The notes under the pieces are model-generated. The model was not told where the DNA came from and made no database searches. It saw only the letters and a program-made list of their open reading frames with translations. From Cyanobacteria bacterium UBA1186 (GTDB lineage: Bacteria > Cyanobacteriota > Vampirovibrionia > Gastranaerophilales > Gastranaerophilaceae), in assembly GCA_002309875.1 (NCBI GenBank), contig DBYM01000063.1, forward strand, positions 53,598-66,126: DNA of 12,529 nucleotides, written 5' to 3'. The position numbers and the translations under genes were made by a program. Positions 1-7,340 of this stretch are shown here, piece after piece (the first letter of the stretch is position 1; every line of letters begins with the position of its first letter).

Positions 1-140
1 TTTTTCAGGTCAACGCTTGCCGTCGTGATTACTTTTGTATCCCCAAATTCAACCAACACCGAGCCTAATGCGTTTTTTGTAAAATTGTGGGTGAATGTTA
101 TTTTTCTCAGTTCGTTATTTTTTCTTCCGTCAGTTCTCAT
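1..140 (-). CDS. rph: RNase PH, N-terminal fragment (runs off left edge)
   Basis: This is the first 46 codons of ribonuclease PH, the phosphate-dependent 3'-to-5' exoribonuclease that trims tRNA 3' ends in the cytoplasm. The frame begins MRTDGRKNNELRKI and continues through LGSVLVEFGDTKVITTAS, which is the characteristic RNase PH start (M-R-x-D-G-R, then G-S-x-L-x-x-F-G-x-T-x-V). The family is about 240 residues long, so some 80 percent lies outside the window. The start codon shares one base with the stop of the preceding surface-protein gene (TAATG), and a good ribosome site (GAAGGGA) lies 7 bases upstream, inside that gene's last codons. Expression is therefore probably coupled to the adhesin-like operon. 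No defect is visible in the part seen. Confidence 0.93.
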   Translation of the reverse strand, partial: MRTDGRKNNELRKITFTHNFTKNALGSVLVEFGDTKVITTASVDLK

Positions 141-1900
141 TAAATATTCCCTTCGAGTTTGGCAATTCTTTTCTCCAAATCGTTCTTTCTCTTTTCAAGT
201 TCATCAATCTTACTTTGTTTCTTTGCAATCATATTATCAAGAATATCAACCCTGCTGCTGAGTTCCTTAATTGCATTGATTGCAGAATAGAATACGTCTT
301 CGAGCCTTATATAAAGGAAACCGTCATCACCTCTTGAAACGGCATTCGGGAATACCTTCTGCAAATCCTGAGCGATTAAGCCGACGTGCGGAGTGTTGGT
401 TTTATCCTTCTTAAACGTAAAGTTGTAAGGAACGAGTTTTCTGATTTCCGCAATCCCGCCCGTGAACGGTTTTCCGATATTTTTAAGCCTCTTATCGGAA
501 CTGACGCTTGCCGCATAGAATGAGCCGGGAACGGTGGTTGTCGTATTAACAAGATGTATTGTATTGTTTCCGGAAGAGAAACCTCCGATACCGACGGAAT
601 TTGTGTTAGGAACAAGGTTCAGAGTACCTCCTATGGCGATTGCATTATTAGCGCTCGGGGAAAGCCCTACTGCTGCGGTATCTCCTATGGCAATACCTCC
701 GTCATTGAGGAATAATACGTCTTTTCCGATTGCAACAACTTCCTTGACTTTTCTCGCCGCACCGGGATATTCGGAACTTCCTATAACAACCGAGGAGTTG
801 AAAGTTTCATCGGCTCTGACGTTTGTATCTCCGACTATTACGAGTTTACTGCTTTTTTGAGAAGTTACGTTGTTTCCGAGTACTACGTTATCAGTACCTA
901 TGCTTACTGCGCCGACACCTACTGCGGTGGATTTTTCACCTGCACCTGCTCCGTAACCGACTGCGGTTGAATCGTTACCGAGTGAATATGCGCTGAAACC
1001 TACTGAGGTTGCCTGAACAAAGTTCTGTGAGTTTGCTCCCGCACCGACTGCGGTTGAATAAGTTCCTGCTGCTGCGGCACCTTTACCGAATACGGTTGAG
1101 GCAATGCCTGATATGGTCGTACTTCCGACTGCGGTTGAATGGCCGTCCGACGCCTGTGCTTTATAACCTACTGCGGAAGAGCCTTCGCCCGTTGCTATTG
1201 TTTCGTTCCCGAGCGCAACGGATTTAGACCCGACACTTGACGGACTTCCCAATACTATTGAGCCTTCCTGCGAAACCGCTATCTGAGAGCCGATTGCGAT
1301 TGAATTTTCTCCGGAAGCGGCAGCCGAATTACCGATTGCGATTGAATTTTTGCCCGTAGCAGATGCAAGATAGCCGAGTGCGGTACCCAAACCGTTCGAG
1401 CCGATTCTTGTACCGTAACCTATTGCAACGGATTTGTCAGCCATGCTTTGGGTATATAAACCTATAACTACGGATTGGTCTTCGCAAATGCTTTTGTTTC
1501 CGAGAGCGGTTGCTATATTACCGATTGCGATACCCGTTGCCTTTGACATAATGTAGGTCATCAATGCACCGGTATTTGTATTATACGCAAGTTTGATTTG
1601 CGGGCAATCGCTTGATGCGCTGGCTTCATTTGCTATTGATTCCACGTAAAGTCTCGGATTGTCAGTCTGATTAATTCCTCCGATGTTTACGGTCTTTTGT
1701 TTGCCGTCCATATTGAAAGCGAGCGACTGATTTAAACCTGTCCACAGCCACGGAGAATCCGATGTCGTGTTAGTGATGACTTTTTTATTAATCATCGGTG
1801 CGGTAGCGGCGGCAATAACCGATGCTATCAGCATAACGACAAGCATTTCCATCAGTGAAAATCCGCTTTTTATATTCAGTTTTTTAGCCTTAAATATCAT
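140..1900 (-). CDS. Pilin-anchored YadA-head / S74 chaperone protein, third of three
   Basis: A 586-residue surface protein built from four parts. Residues 1-35 are a class III prepilin signal: a basic leader, the prepilin peptidase site G13/FSLME with Glu at +5, and a hydrophobic helix. Residues 48-90 hold the linker shared with its two paralogs (SPWLWTGLN, then PRLYVE). Residues about 122-440 are YadA-like head repeats of the AIGxxAxAxGxNS type, expected to fold as a trimeric left-handed beta-roll. Residues 468-550 are an S74 intramolecular chaperone starting SDKRLKN, with the Ser468/Lys473 pair that in phage endosialidases performs self-cleavage. The end (about 550-586) is a coiled coil. 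The start overlaps the previous gene by four bases (ATGA), and the ribosome site is weak, so translation is probably coupled. It is likely a minor-pilin-like adhesin; the ligand is unknown. It has no type V barrel and no YadA neck motif. Confidence 0.88.
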   Translation of the reverse strand: MIFKAKKLNIKSGFSLMEMLVVMLIASVIAAATAPMINKKVITNTTSDSPWLWTGLNQSLAFNMDGKQKTVNIGGINQTDNPRLYVESIANEASASSDCPQIKLAYNTNTGALMTYIMSKATGIAIGNIATALGNKSICEDQSVVIGLYTQSMADKSVAIGYGTRIGSNGLGTALGYLASATGKNSIAIGNSAAASGENSIAIGSQIAVSQEGSIVLGSPSSVGSKSVALGNETIATGEGSSAVGYKAQASDGHSTAVGSTTISGIASTVFGKGAAAAGTYSTAVGAGANSQNFVQATSVGFSAYSLGNDSTAVGYGAGAGEKSTAVGVGAVSIGTDNVVLGNNVTSQKSSKLVIVGDTNVRADETFNSSVVIGSSEYPGAARKVKEVVAIGKDVLFLNDGGIAIGDTAAVGLSPSANNAIAIGGTLNLVPNTNSVGIGGFSSGNNTIHLVNTTTTVPGSFYAASVSSDKRLKNIGKPFTGGIAEIRKLVPYNFTFKKDKTNTPHVGLIAQDLQKVFPNAVSRGDDGFLYIRLEDVFYSAINAIKELSSRVDILDNMIAKKQSKIDELEKRKNDLEKRIAKLEGNI

Positions 1901-3570
1901 TTAACTCTAACCTTTTCCAGTTTTTGTGTTCTGGCTTCCAATTTGCTTAATTTCTTTTCCATACTCTCAAGTTCACCGAAACTCTTTTCAATTGCTGTAA
2001 TTCTGCTGTCAAGTTCTTTGACTGCGTTAATCAGCGAGCAGAACATATCTTCCGTTCTGATATTGAGGAAGCCTTTACTGTCTTTAATTACCGCATTCGG
2101 GAAGATTTTCTGCAGTTCCTGAGCAATTATACCCACTCTAGGAGTCTTTTGTTTGTCGTTTTTGAATGTGAAATTATAGACCGTAAGTTTCTTTAATTCG
2201 TTAAGTCCGCCCGTAAAGGCCTTTCCGATATTCTTCAGCCTGCTGTCTGAAGTGTATTGCAGCGAGCCGACGAGAGTACCTCTTATTAAAACTCTGCAGT
2301 TTGAATTTCCGAGGACATTTGTGTTATTTGTGCTTGCTGCGGCTCCACGTCCTATTGCGATTGCTTTTGTGCCTGTTGCCGAAGCCTGATAGCCTATTGC
2401 GATAGGATAATTTGTGTTGTTTGCGCTCGCACCGTAACCTATTGCAACAGGTTTGAGTGAGGAATCATTCGTCGTGGCAGATGCCCCTATTGCAACGGGA
2501 ATCGATGAAGCCGACCTTGTCGTTGCTTTATATCCGATTGAAACACTGCCCGAGGTCGTTGCGGAAGCACTTTCTTTTCCGATTGCTACTGCGTATGAAC
2601 TTGCGTTTGCGGTAGCACTTGCGCCCGCACCGACAATCGTTGAGTTAGGTCTGATGATAACATTTTTGACGGCGGTTTGTGATGCTTCGGTAGCAGAAGT
2701 TCCTACTGCGGTTGTGTTTGCGGCAGATGCTGCTATTCCTTTGCCTATTGCAACACCGTTTGTTACGGCAGATGATGCGCCCTGACCGAATACGGTTGCA
2801 GATGCACCCGTGGCAGATGCGCCATGACCGAAGGCTGAAGCATTGTCTGCGGTTGCAGATGCGCCATGTCCTATTGCAACCGAATCGCTTCCCTTTGCGC
2901 TTGCGTTATAGCCCGTTGCAATTGAATTTGTCGCACTTTCTGCGTTATATCCCAATGAAGCGGAGTTTGCGGCGGTGGTTTTTGCTCCCGAGCCGAGAGA
3001 AATTGTATTATTTCCCTTTGCTTCCGCTTTTCCGATTGCAATTGCATTTTCTCCGTCTGCCTCAGCAGTATTGCCTATCGCAACAGGAGCGCCGTTTCCT
3101 TTGGCCGAACTCTTGTATCCGACCGCAGTACCGTTATCGACAAGGTTTTGAATATCAATACCGATTCCGACTGCGTTGTCTTTAATAATATTTTTGTTGC
3201 TTAATGCAATACCCGATTCCGAAACAACGAGGTTTGAAACCGTCGTGTTTCCGCCTGAAGTGTATCCGAATGAGATAAGCGGGTTACTGCTGCCCTCTGT
3301 CTGGATATAAAGGCGGGGTTTGTTTACCAAATCCTTTGAAAGTCCGCCTATGTTTGCAGTTCTGATTTGATTTCTGTAGTTATACATAATCGAATGATTC
3401 AGTCCTGTCCACATCCATGGCGATTCATTTCCCTTATCGGACACGATTTTTTTGCTCAAAATCGGAGCCGCAGCGGCAGCAATAACCGATGTTATCAGCA
3501 ATACAACCATCATCTCCATTAAGGAGAAGCCTTGATATTTATTATTATTTTTGTTAAAACCTTTCATCAT
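1897..3570 (-). CDS. Pilin-anchored YadA-head / S74 chaperone protein, second of three
   Basis: A 557-residue paralog of its two neighbours with the same order of parts. The prepilin peptidase site is G14/FSLME, followed by a hydrophobic helix to about residue 36. The shared linker reads SPWMWTGLNHSI and later PRLYIQ. Head repeats (for example HGASATADNASAFGHGASAT) fill about 133-422 and are rich in Ala, Ser, Gly and Asn. The S74 domain begins SDSRLKNIG with Ser441/Lys446 and contains the typical TPRVGIIAQELQKIFPNAV segment, then a charged coiled coil closes the protein. It overlaps both neighbours by four bases (ATGA). Two adjacent ATG codons can serve as start; the first (3570) is taken because the purine stretch AAAAGG lies upstream, although its spacing of about 12 bases is long. 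Role inferred: surface adhesin or fibre subunit carried by a type IV pilus or type II secretion pseudopilus. Confidence 0.88.
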   Translation of the reverse strand: MMKGFNKNNNKYQGFSLMEMMVVLLITSVIAAAAAPILSKKIVSDKGNESPWMWTGLNHSIMYNYRNQIRTANIGGLSKDLVNKPRLYIQTEGSSNPLISFGYTSGGNTTVSNLVVSESGIALSNKNIIKDNAVGIGIDIQNLVDNGTAVGYKSSAKGNGAPVAIGNTAEADGENAIAIGKAEAKGNNTISLGSGAKTTAANSASLGYNAESATNSIATGYNASAKGSDSVAIGHGASATADNASAFGHGASATGASATVFGQGASSAVTNGVAIGKGIAASAANTTAVGTSATEASQTAVKNVIIRPNSTIVGAGASATANASSYAVAIGKESASATTSGSVSIGYKATTRSASSIPVAIGASATTNDSSLKPVAIGYGASANNTNYPIAIGYQASATGTKAIAIGRGAAASTNNTNVLGNSNCRVLIRGTLVGSLQYTSDSRLKNIGKAFTGGLNELKKLTVYNFTFKNDKQKTPRVGIIAQELQKIFPNAVIKDSKGFLNIRTEDMFCSLINAVKELDSRITAIEKSFGELESMEKKLSKLEARTQKLEKVRVK

Positions 3571-5279
3571 TTCGTTTTAGCCTTTTCAAGGTTGTCCAGC
3601 CTTTGCTCCAGAGCGATAAGGCTTTGCCTGATTTCATTAATTTTTTTCTGTTTCTGTTCAAGGACCGAAATCTTTTTGTCGAGTTCTTTCACCGCATTAA
3701 TTGCAGCGTAGAACATATCTTCAAATCTGATACTGAGGAAGCCGTTTCCTCCCTGCTTTACGGCATTCGGGAATACGACCTGCAAATCCTGTGCAAAAAC
3801 GCCTACTCTCGGAGTTTTTGACTTGTCGTCCTTAAACGTATAATTATATACCTGAAGCATTTTAATCTGTTTCAGTCCGCCCGTAAACCTGCTTATAATA
3901 TTTTTCAGCCTGCTGTCCGAAGGTGCGGAAGCCGCCCGTGCTGCTCTTACCGTGCCCAGTTGAACGGTATGGCCTGATGATCCGAGTACAATATCATTGT
4001 CCGCATCAGAAGCCGCACCTGCACCGATTACGGTGGAATATTTGTGTGTAGCGCTTGCGCCTCTCCCTATTGCGGTTGCTCCTTCTGCCGAAGCAACTGC
4101 GCCTGAGCCGATTGCCGTAGCGGCACTGCCCGTAGCACGTGCGCTATTTCCCACTGCGGTTGAGTTTGCGCCCGAAGCCTCAGCACTGTATCCGACTGCC
4201 GTACCCGTACTGCTTGCAGCATTACCTGAAGCACCTACCGTAACTCCGCCCGTAGTTGTGTTACCTGTTACGGCAGCATTATATCCTATTGCCGAGGAGT
4301 TTGAGGCAGATTCGACGTTGGCACCCGAGCCGATTGCCGCAGATGCTTTATGTGCAATTGCACCCTGTCCGATTGCGGCAGAGTTTTCATTGGTGGTCGA
4401 TGCGCCGTATCCGACTGCCACAGAGGAGTTTGCCGTATTACTTGAGGCTGCTCCTATGGCTACGGAACTTTCCGCAAGTGCCTTTGCCTCAGAGCCGAGT
4501 GCGGAAGAGTTTAAGTTTGCCAAAGAGCCGTAACCGACTGTCACGGCATTATTTCCTGTCGGTTTGGATTCAAAGCCGTAAGCAACGGAATTTTCGCCCG
4601 AAGCGTGGGCATCATACCCGAATGCTACCGATTTCTTGCCGCTTCCTGATTTTACACCGAAAGCAACAGAGCCTTCTCCGCCCGTGAGTGCCTCAGCGCC
4701 GACTGCCATTGAGTCTTTCTGCTGAGCCTTTGCGTTTCCTATTGCAAGAGCGTTTTCGCCCGAAGCCTCAGCGCCGAAGCCGAGTGCGGTTGCGAATTGG
4801 CTTGATGCCGAAGCCTGATAGCCTATTGCGGTTGCTTTTTCCGCAAGTGACTTAAGCCCGATACCGATACCGACGGACTGAAGGCTCGGAACAATGTTTA
4901 CGTTATCCGTAAAAGTTATTGCCGTATTCGTAAGCATCAGGTTTGCAATAGTGGTTTTTACATTATTTGAGGCATCTTTATATTGGTAACCCAAAGCAAG
5001 TTGAGGGTATGCCGAATTGTTTGATTCGATATACAGTCTCGGGTGGCCTGTTGACAGAGCGCCGATATTAACCGTTCTGTCGAGTCCGTTAATGTTAAAT
5101 ACTATGGACTTATTAAGCCCCGTCCAAACCCACGGAATATCTCCTCCGACCGTTGAAATCGTTCTCCTGCTGAGCATTGGGGCGGTGGCTGCGGCAACAA
5201 CTGCCGTAATCAGCAATATGATCATGACTTCCATCAGTGAAAATCCGCTGTATTTTTTATTATATGTCTTTCTCTCCAT
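3567..5279 (-). CDS. Pilin-anchored YadA-head / S74 chaperone protein, first of three
   Basis: A 570-residue protein, the promoter-proximal gene of the trio. It opens with a short basic leader, the prepilin peptidase site G12/FSLME and a hydrophobic helix to about residue 35. The shared linker follows (IPWVWTGLNKSI, PRLYIE). The head (about 133-435) has the most regular YadA-like repeats of the three, such as GYSAEASGANSTAVGNSARA. The S74 domain begins SDSRLKN with Ser454/Lys459, preceded by the fibre-to-chaperone junction style seen in phage tail fibres (DIVLGSSGHTVQLG). The C-terminus (about 530-570) is a coiled coil. The ribosome site before the ATG is poor (a GGG about 9 bases away). An extended -10 promoter lies about 28 bases upstream. 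Predicted extracytoplasmic, anchored in the inner membrane until assembled; binding target unknown. Confidence 0.88.
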   Translation of the reverse strand: MERKTYNKKYSGFSLMEVMIILLITAVVAAATAPMLSRRTISTVGGDIPWVWTGLNKSIVFNINGLDRTVNIGALSTGHPRLYIESNNSAYPQLALGYQYKDASNNVKTTIANLMLTNTAITFTDNVNIVPSLQSVGIGIGLKSLAEKATAIGYQASASSQFATALGFGAEASGENALAIGNAKAQQKDSMAVGAEALTGGEGSVAFGVKSGSGKKSVAFGYDAHASGENSVAYGFESKPTGNNAVTVGYGSLANLNSSALGSEAKALAESSVAIGAASSNTANSSVAVGYGASTTNENSAAIGQGAIAHKASAAIGSGANVESASNSSAIGYNAAVTGNTTTGGVTVGASGNAASSTGTAVGYSAEASGANSTAVGNSARATGSAATAIGSGAVASAEGATAIGRGASATHKYSTVIGAGAASDADNDIVLGSSGHTVQLGTVRAARAASAPSDSRLKNIISRFTGGLKQIKMLQVYNYTFKDDKSKTPRVGVFAQDLQVVFPNAVKQGGNGFLSIRFEDMFYAAINAVKELDKKISVLEQKQKKINEIRQSLIALEQRLDNLEKAKTK

Positions 5280-5306
5280 AAAATTTAACCCGACTGTCTT
5301 AAGTGT

Positions 5307-5335
5307 ATTCTAGCACAACAAATAGCCATATACAA
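5307..5335 (-). promoter_or_regulatory. Sigma-70-type promoter for the surface-protein operon
   Basis: Read on the minus strand, an extended -10 box TGCTAGAAT (TAGAAT at 5307-5312, TG at 5314-5315) stands 17 bases from TTGTAT at 5330-5335. The -35 matches the consensus poorly, which the TG extension may offset. The predicted start is near 5300, giving a leader of about 20 bases. No convincing terminator separates it from the transporter gene upstream, so read-through is possible. Confidence 0.5.
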
Positions 5336-5354
5336 ATTGTTATGGTTTATTAAG

Positions 5355-6716
5355 TTAATCCTGTTCCTTGATTTTTGCGGCAATTACGGAAGCCAAAACG
5401 AGGCAGACCGCGCCTATCAGGAACGTGTATTCCCAGTGATAATTAATTCCTGCACCCGTTTCGAATACGCATTTGTTAATAATCCACGAAACGAGAGTGC
5501 ATACAAATACCTGCGGGCCCGCAATAAATATATTAAATATACCCATAACAGAGCCTTCCGTTCCGGGTTTGATATATTTTGAAAGCATTGCAAAAGGCAG
5601 AGCGCAGATGCTTGCCCAGCCTATACCCGACAATCCCATTAATATTGCAACTGCCGTCTTGTCAAAAGCAAAAGCCATTCCGACAAAAGCAAGTGCCATT
5701 GATAACATTGATATTATGTGAACTTTTTTGTTCCCGTATTTGCCTGCCAAAATTCCTATCGGGATTGCAACAATAAAGCATACAAAGTTGAATATTGCAA
5801 AGCAGACCGACGAGAAGTTCGTTCCGGCAAGCACAAGTGAATCGTATGCTGCTTTTGCGGTTTCAGCCATTCCCGACAAATCAGGCACCTGAAATACCGT
5901 ATGTACCGCATACTGCGTGAAATATATCATCATGCACATATTCCCGATCCAGGTGAAAAACTGCATCAGACAAATTTTTCCGACCTCGGGTGAAAGTGCA
6001 AAAAAGTCTTTTAAAGACCTGAAGAAATCGAATTTTTCCTCAGTCTGTCCTTCGTTTTCCTGAGTGTATTTACGCTCTTTTATAAATATACATGTCCAGG
6101 CCATACCGAGTGTGAAGGCAAGCGCCGCCATAATGAACTGTGCGGGAATGGACATTTGGTAGTTGAAAGCCCATTTTAAAAACGGAGCGGTTGCTGCCGC
6201 AATAACCGAGCCGAGCCCGATTGCAAGGCTTATGTAAGAATTTGCGATAGAGTGCTGCTCCTGCGGAACGACGTCGGGAACAAGCGCTCTGTAAGGTCCC
6301 TGAGCAATATTCACGCAGGCATCAAGTATCCATATCATTACTGCGGCAAAGAATAAAGCCGCAAGAGCGGGAAGGGTTACGTGAAGATGAGCACCGAGCC
6401 AATTCGTTATTATTTCGGAATTCGGAAGTGCGATAAGAGCCAAAGCCGAAAGCAGTGCTCCGCCCAAAAGATAAGGTCTTCTTCTTCCGAAGGCGCATTT
6501 TGTTTTGTCGCTCAATGCTCCGATTAAAGGCTGAACGACCATTCCCGTGAACGGGCCGGCAAGCCAGATTAATCCGAAAATAAACGGTGACGCTCCGAGA
6601 TTTTCCGTAACGGGGCCCGACAGAATTATTCTCATCTGCCACGCAAACTGAAGTCCGAAAAATCCGACTGCAAAACTTATAAGTTTGGCTGTATTAAATT
6701 TTTTTAATTCTTCCAT
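5355..6716 (-). CDS. MFS sugar transporter, SLC45 / sucrose-symporter type
   Basis: A 453-residue polytopic inner-membrane protein of the major facilitator superfamily, about 12 membrane helices, probably a cation-coupled sugar or glycoside importer. The class is shown by GALSDKTKCAFGRRRPY (residues 66-82, the loop 2-3 motif), DACVNIAQGPYRALVPD (132-148) and EGSVMGIFNIFIAGPQV (387-403), which are hallmarks of the SLC45/sucrose-H+ symporter group. The exact substrate cannot be read from sequence. The frame stays open a further 19 codons upstream to an ATG at 6773, but that extension covers the promoter and is not membrane-like. The ATG at 6716 has GAGGG 7 bases before it and is preferred. It is transcribed from its own promoter after the rpsT terminator and has no sugar-metabolism neighbours. 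Confidence 0.88.
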   Translation of the reverse strand: MEELKKFNTAKLISFAVGFFGLQFAWQMRIILSGPVTENLGASPFIFGLIWLAGPFTGMVVQPLIGALSDKTKCAFGRRRPYLLGGALLSALALIALPNSEIITNWLGAHLHVTLPALAALFFAAVMIWILDACVNIAQGPYRALVPDVVPQEQHSIANSYISLAIGLGSVIAAATAPFLKWAFNYQMSIPAQFIMAALAFTLGMAWTCIFIKERKYTQENEGQTEEKFDFFRSLKDFFALSPEVGKICLMQFFTWIGNMCMMIYFTQYAVHTVFQVPDLSGMAETAKAAYDSLVLAGTNFSSVCFAIFNFVCFIVAIPIGILAGKYGNKKVHIISMLSMALAFVGMAFAFDKTAVAILMGLSGIGWASICALPFAMLSKYIKPGTEGSVMGIFNIFIAGPQVFVCTLVSWIINKCVFETGAGINYHWEYTFLIGAVCLVLASVIAAKIKEQD

Positions 6717-6720
6717 ATAA

Positions 6721-6728
6721 TCTCCCTC
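6721..6728 (-). promoter_or_regulatory. Ribosome binding site that fixes the transporter start
   Basis: On the minus strand the sequence GAGGGAGA ends 4 bases before the ATG at 6716, with its GAGGG core 7 bases away. This is a good Shine-Dalgarno match and supports the shorter 453-residue protein over the longer reading frame that begins at 6773. Confidence 0.75.
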
Positions 6729-6744
6729 AAATCGCTCTATAACA

Positions 6745-6773
6745 AGTTTACAAGCAACACGGGGTACAGTCAA
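6745..6773 (-). promoter_or_regulatory. Sigma-70-type promoter for the MFS transporter
   Basis: On the minus strand TTGACT (6768-6773; five of six match TTGACA) and TAAACT (6745-6750; four of six match TATAAT) are separated by exactly 17 bases. The transcript would start near 6738, giving a leader of about 22 bases with the ribosome site. It sits directly downstream of the rpsT terminator, so the transporter is an independent unit. Confidence 0.65.
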
Positions 6774-6784
6774 GTAAACCTCCT

Positions 6785-6822
6785 GAAAAACAATAAGGAC
6801 GTTTCATCAGAAACGTCCTTAT
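6785..6822 (-). terminator. Rho-independent terminator of rpsT
   Basis: A perfect 13-bp stem (6793-6805 with 6810-6822) and a 4-base loop is followed on the minus strand by TGTTTTTC. It begins about 20 bases after the rpsT stop codon. The stem has a run of five G-C or C-G pairs near its middle and A-T pairs at the base, the normal shape of an intrinsic terminator. Confidence 0.93.
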
Positions 6823-6841
6823 CATAACTCTCATTGGAAAA

Positions 6842-7108
6842 TTACTTTTCCAATTTCTTAATAGCTAATACAAGTCTTGATTTCTTTCTTGCAGCGGTAT
6901 TTTTGTGCAAAATACCTTTTGAAACAGCCTTGTCGCATAACTTGTAAACATTTGATATCGCTGCTGCCAAAGCATCTTTATCGGCTTCCGTTGCCAATGA
7001 TAATGCTTTTTTGATTGCAGTTTTGATAGATGTCTTGAAAGCCACGTTTCTTTGTCTGTTAACTTCTGCAGTAAGAACTCTTTTCTTTGCTGACTTAATG
7101 TTTGCCAT
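6842..7108 (-). CDS. rpsT: 30S ribosomal protein S20
   Basis: An 88-residue, strongly basic protein that binds 16S rRNA early in assembly of the small ribosomal subunit. The start MANIKSAKKRVLTAEVNR, the middle ending in YKLCDKAVSKGILHKNTAAR and the C-terminal basic tail are typical of bacterial S20, and the length is normal. The ATG is preceded by AAAGGA about 9 bases away. The gene stands alone with its own strong promoter and terminator, as rpsT often does. The leader of about 80 bases could hold regulation by S20 itself, as known in E. coli, but I see no specific motif that proves it. Confidence 0.98.
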   Translation of the reverse strand: MANIKSAKKRVLTAEVNRQRNVAFKTSIKTAIKKALSLATEADKDALAAAISNVYKLCDKAVSKGILHKNTAARKKSRLVLAIKKLEK

Positions 7109-7190
7109 TTTATATTTCCTTTCGATTGCGGCCGGATTAAAGGTTTAATGACTTCCTTCTCTCACGGTCATTCACCTGAGGATAGTGAGT
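7109..7190 (-). other. rpsT 5' untranslated leader
   Basis: About 82 bases between the predicted transcription start and the rpsT ATG. It contains the Shine-Dalgarno AAAGGA near its 3' end and only short self-complementary stretches (for example CTCAC near the 5' end with GTGAG further on). No known riboswitch or ribosomal-protein leader is recognisable. Confidence 0.4.
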
Positions 7191-7196
7191 ACTGTT

Positions 7197-7225
7197 ATTC
7201 TATATCCAACAAACCCGTTTGTAAA
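7197..7225 (-). promoter_or_regulatory. Strong sigma-70-type promoter for rpsT
   Basis: On the minus strand TTTACA (7220-7225; five of six to consensus) and TAGAAT (7197-7202; five of six) are exactly 17 bases apart. The predicted start near 7190 leaves an untranslated leader of about 82 bases. A run of seven C (7229-7235 as G on the plus strand) lies just upstream of the -35 box. Confidence 0.75.
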
Positions 7226-7264
7226 GGAGGGGGGGTAAATATATATATGGTGGGGGATATTAAT

Positions 7265-7320
7265 TAGTGAGTAGTGAATAGTGAATAGTGAATAGTGAGT
7301 AGTGAATAGTGAGTAGTGAG
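7265..7320. repeat. Heptamer tandem array TAGTGA(A/G), eight copies
   Basis: Eight back-to-back 7-base units, each TAGTGAA or TAGTGAG, in the order G-A-A-A-G-A-G-G for the last base, with no other variation. Degenerate TGAG/GTGAG units continue to about 7337, and a single TAGTGAG also sits at 7183-7189. Because 7 is not a multiple of 3, the plus-strand unit puts stop codons (TAG, TGA) in all three frames, so it is not coding on that strand. The same heptamer recurs at the right edge of the window. Heptameric short tandem repeats are known from cyanobacterial genomes; whether this is related is unknown. Confidence 0.95.
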
Positions 7321-7340
7321 TGAGGTGAGTGAGTGATTAC

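Noticed and set aside
2453..4687. Several plus-strand open frames of 110-178 codons opposite the surface-protein genes
   Set aside because: They mirror the repetitive Ala/Gly/Ser/Ile codons of the minus-strand head repeats, have low-complexity products rich in Ala, Pro and Leu or in Arg, and lack ribosome sites. The minus-strand frames have clear domains.
140..5279. The surface genes as classical trimeric autotransporters or as a prophage tail-fibre cluster
   Set aside because: There is no YadA anchor barrel or neck motif, and no phage structural genes are nearby. All three have prepilin N-termini, and a housekeeping gene (rph) follows directly.
5316..5341. Inverted repeat AACAA/TTGTT and CCATA/TATGG as a terminator of the transporter gene
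   Set aside because: Stems are only 5 bp, A-T rich, and the region overlaps the predicted promoter. It is too weak to call.
6717..6773. Longer start for the MFS transporter, adding 19 residues
   Set aside because: The extension covers a good promoter and the ribosome site, and its sequence is not part of the first membrane helix. The ATG at 6716 has the better Shine-Dalgarno.
7265..7320. Heptamer array as a CRISPR or protein-coding repeat
   Set aside because: Units are adjoining 7-mers with no spacers. The plus strand has stops in every frame, and the open minus strand has no start or ribosome site.
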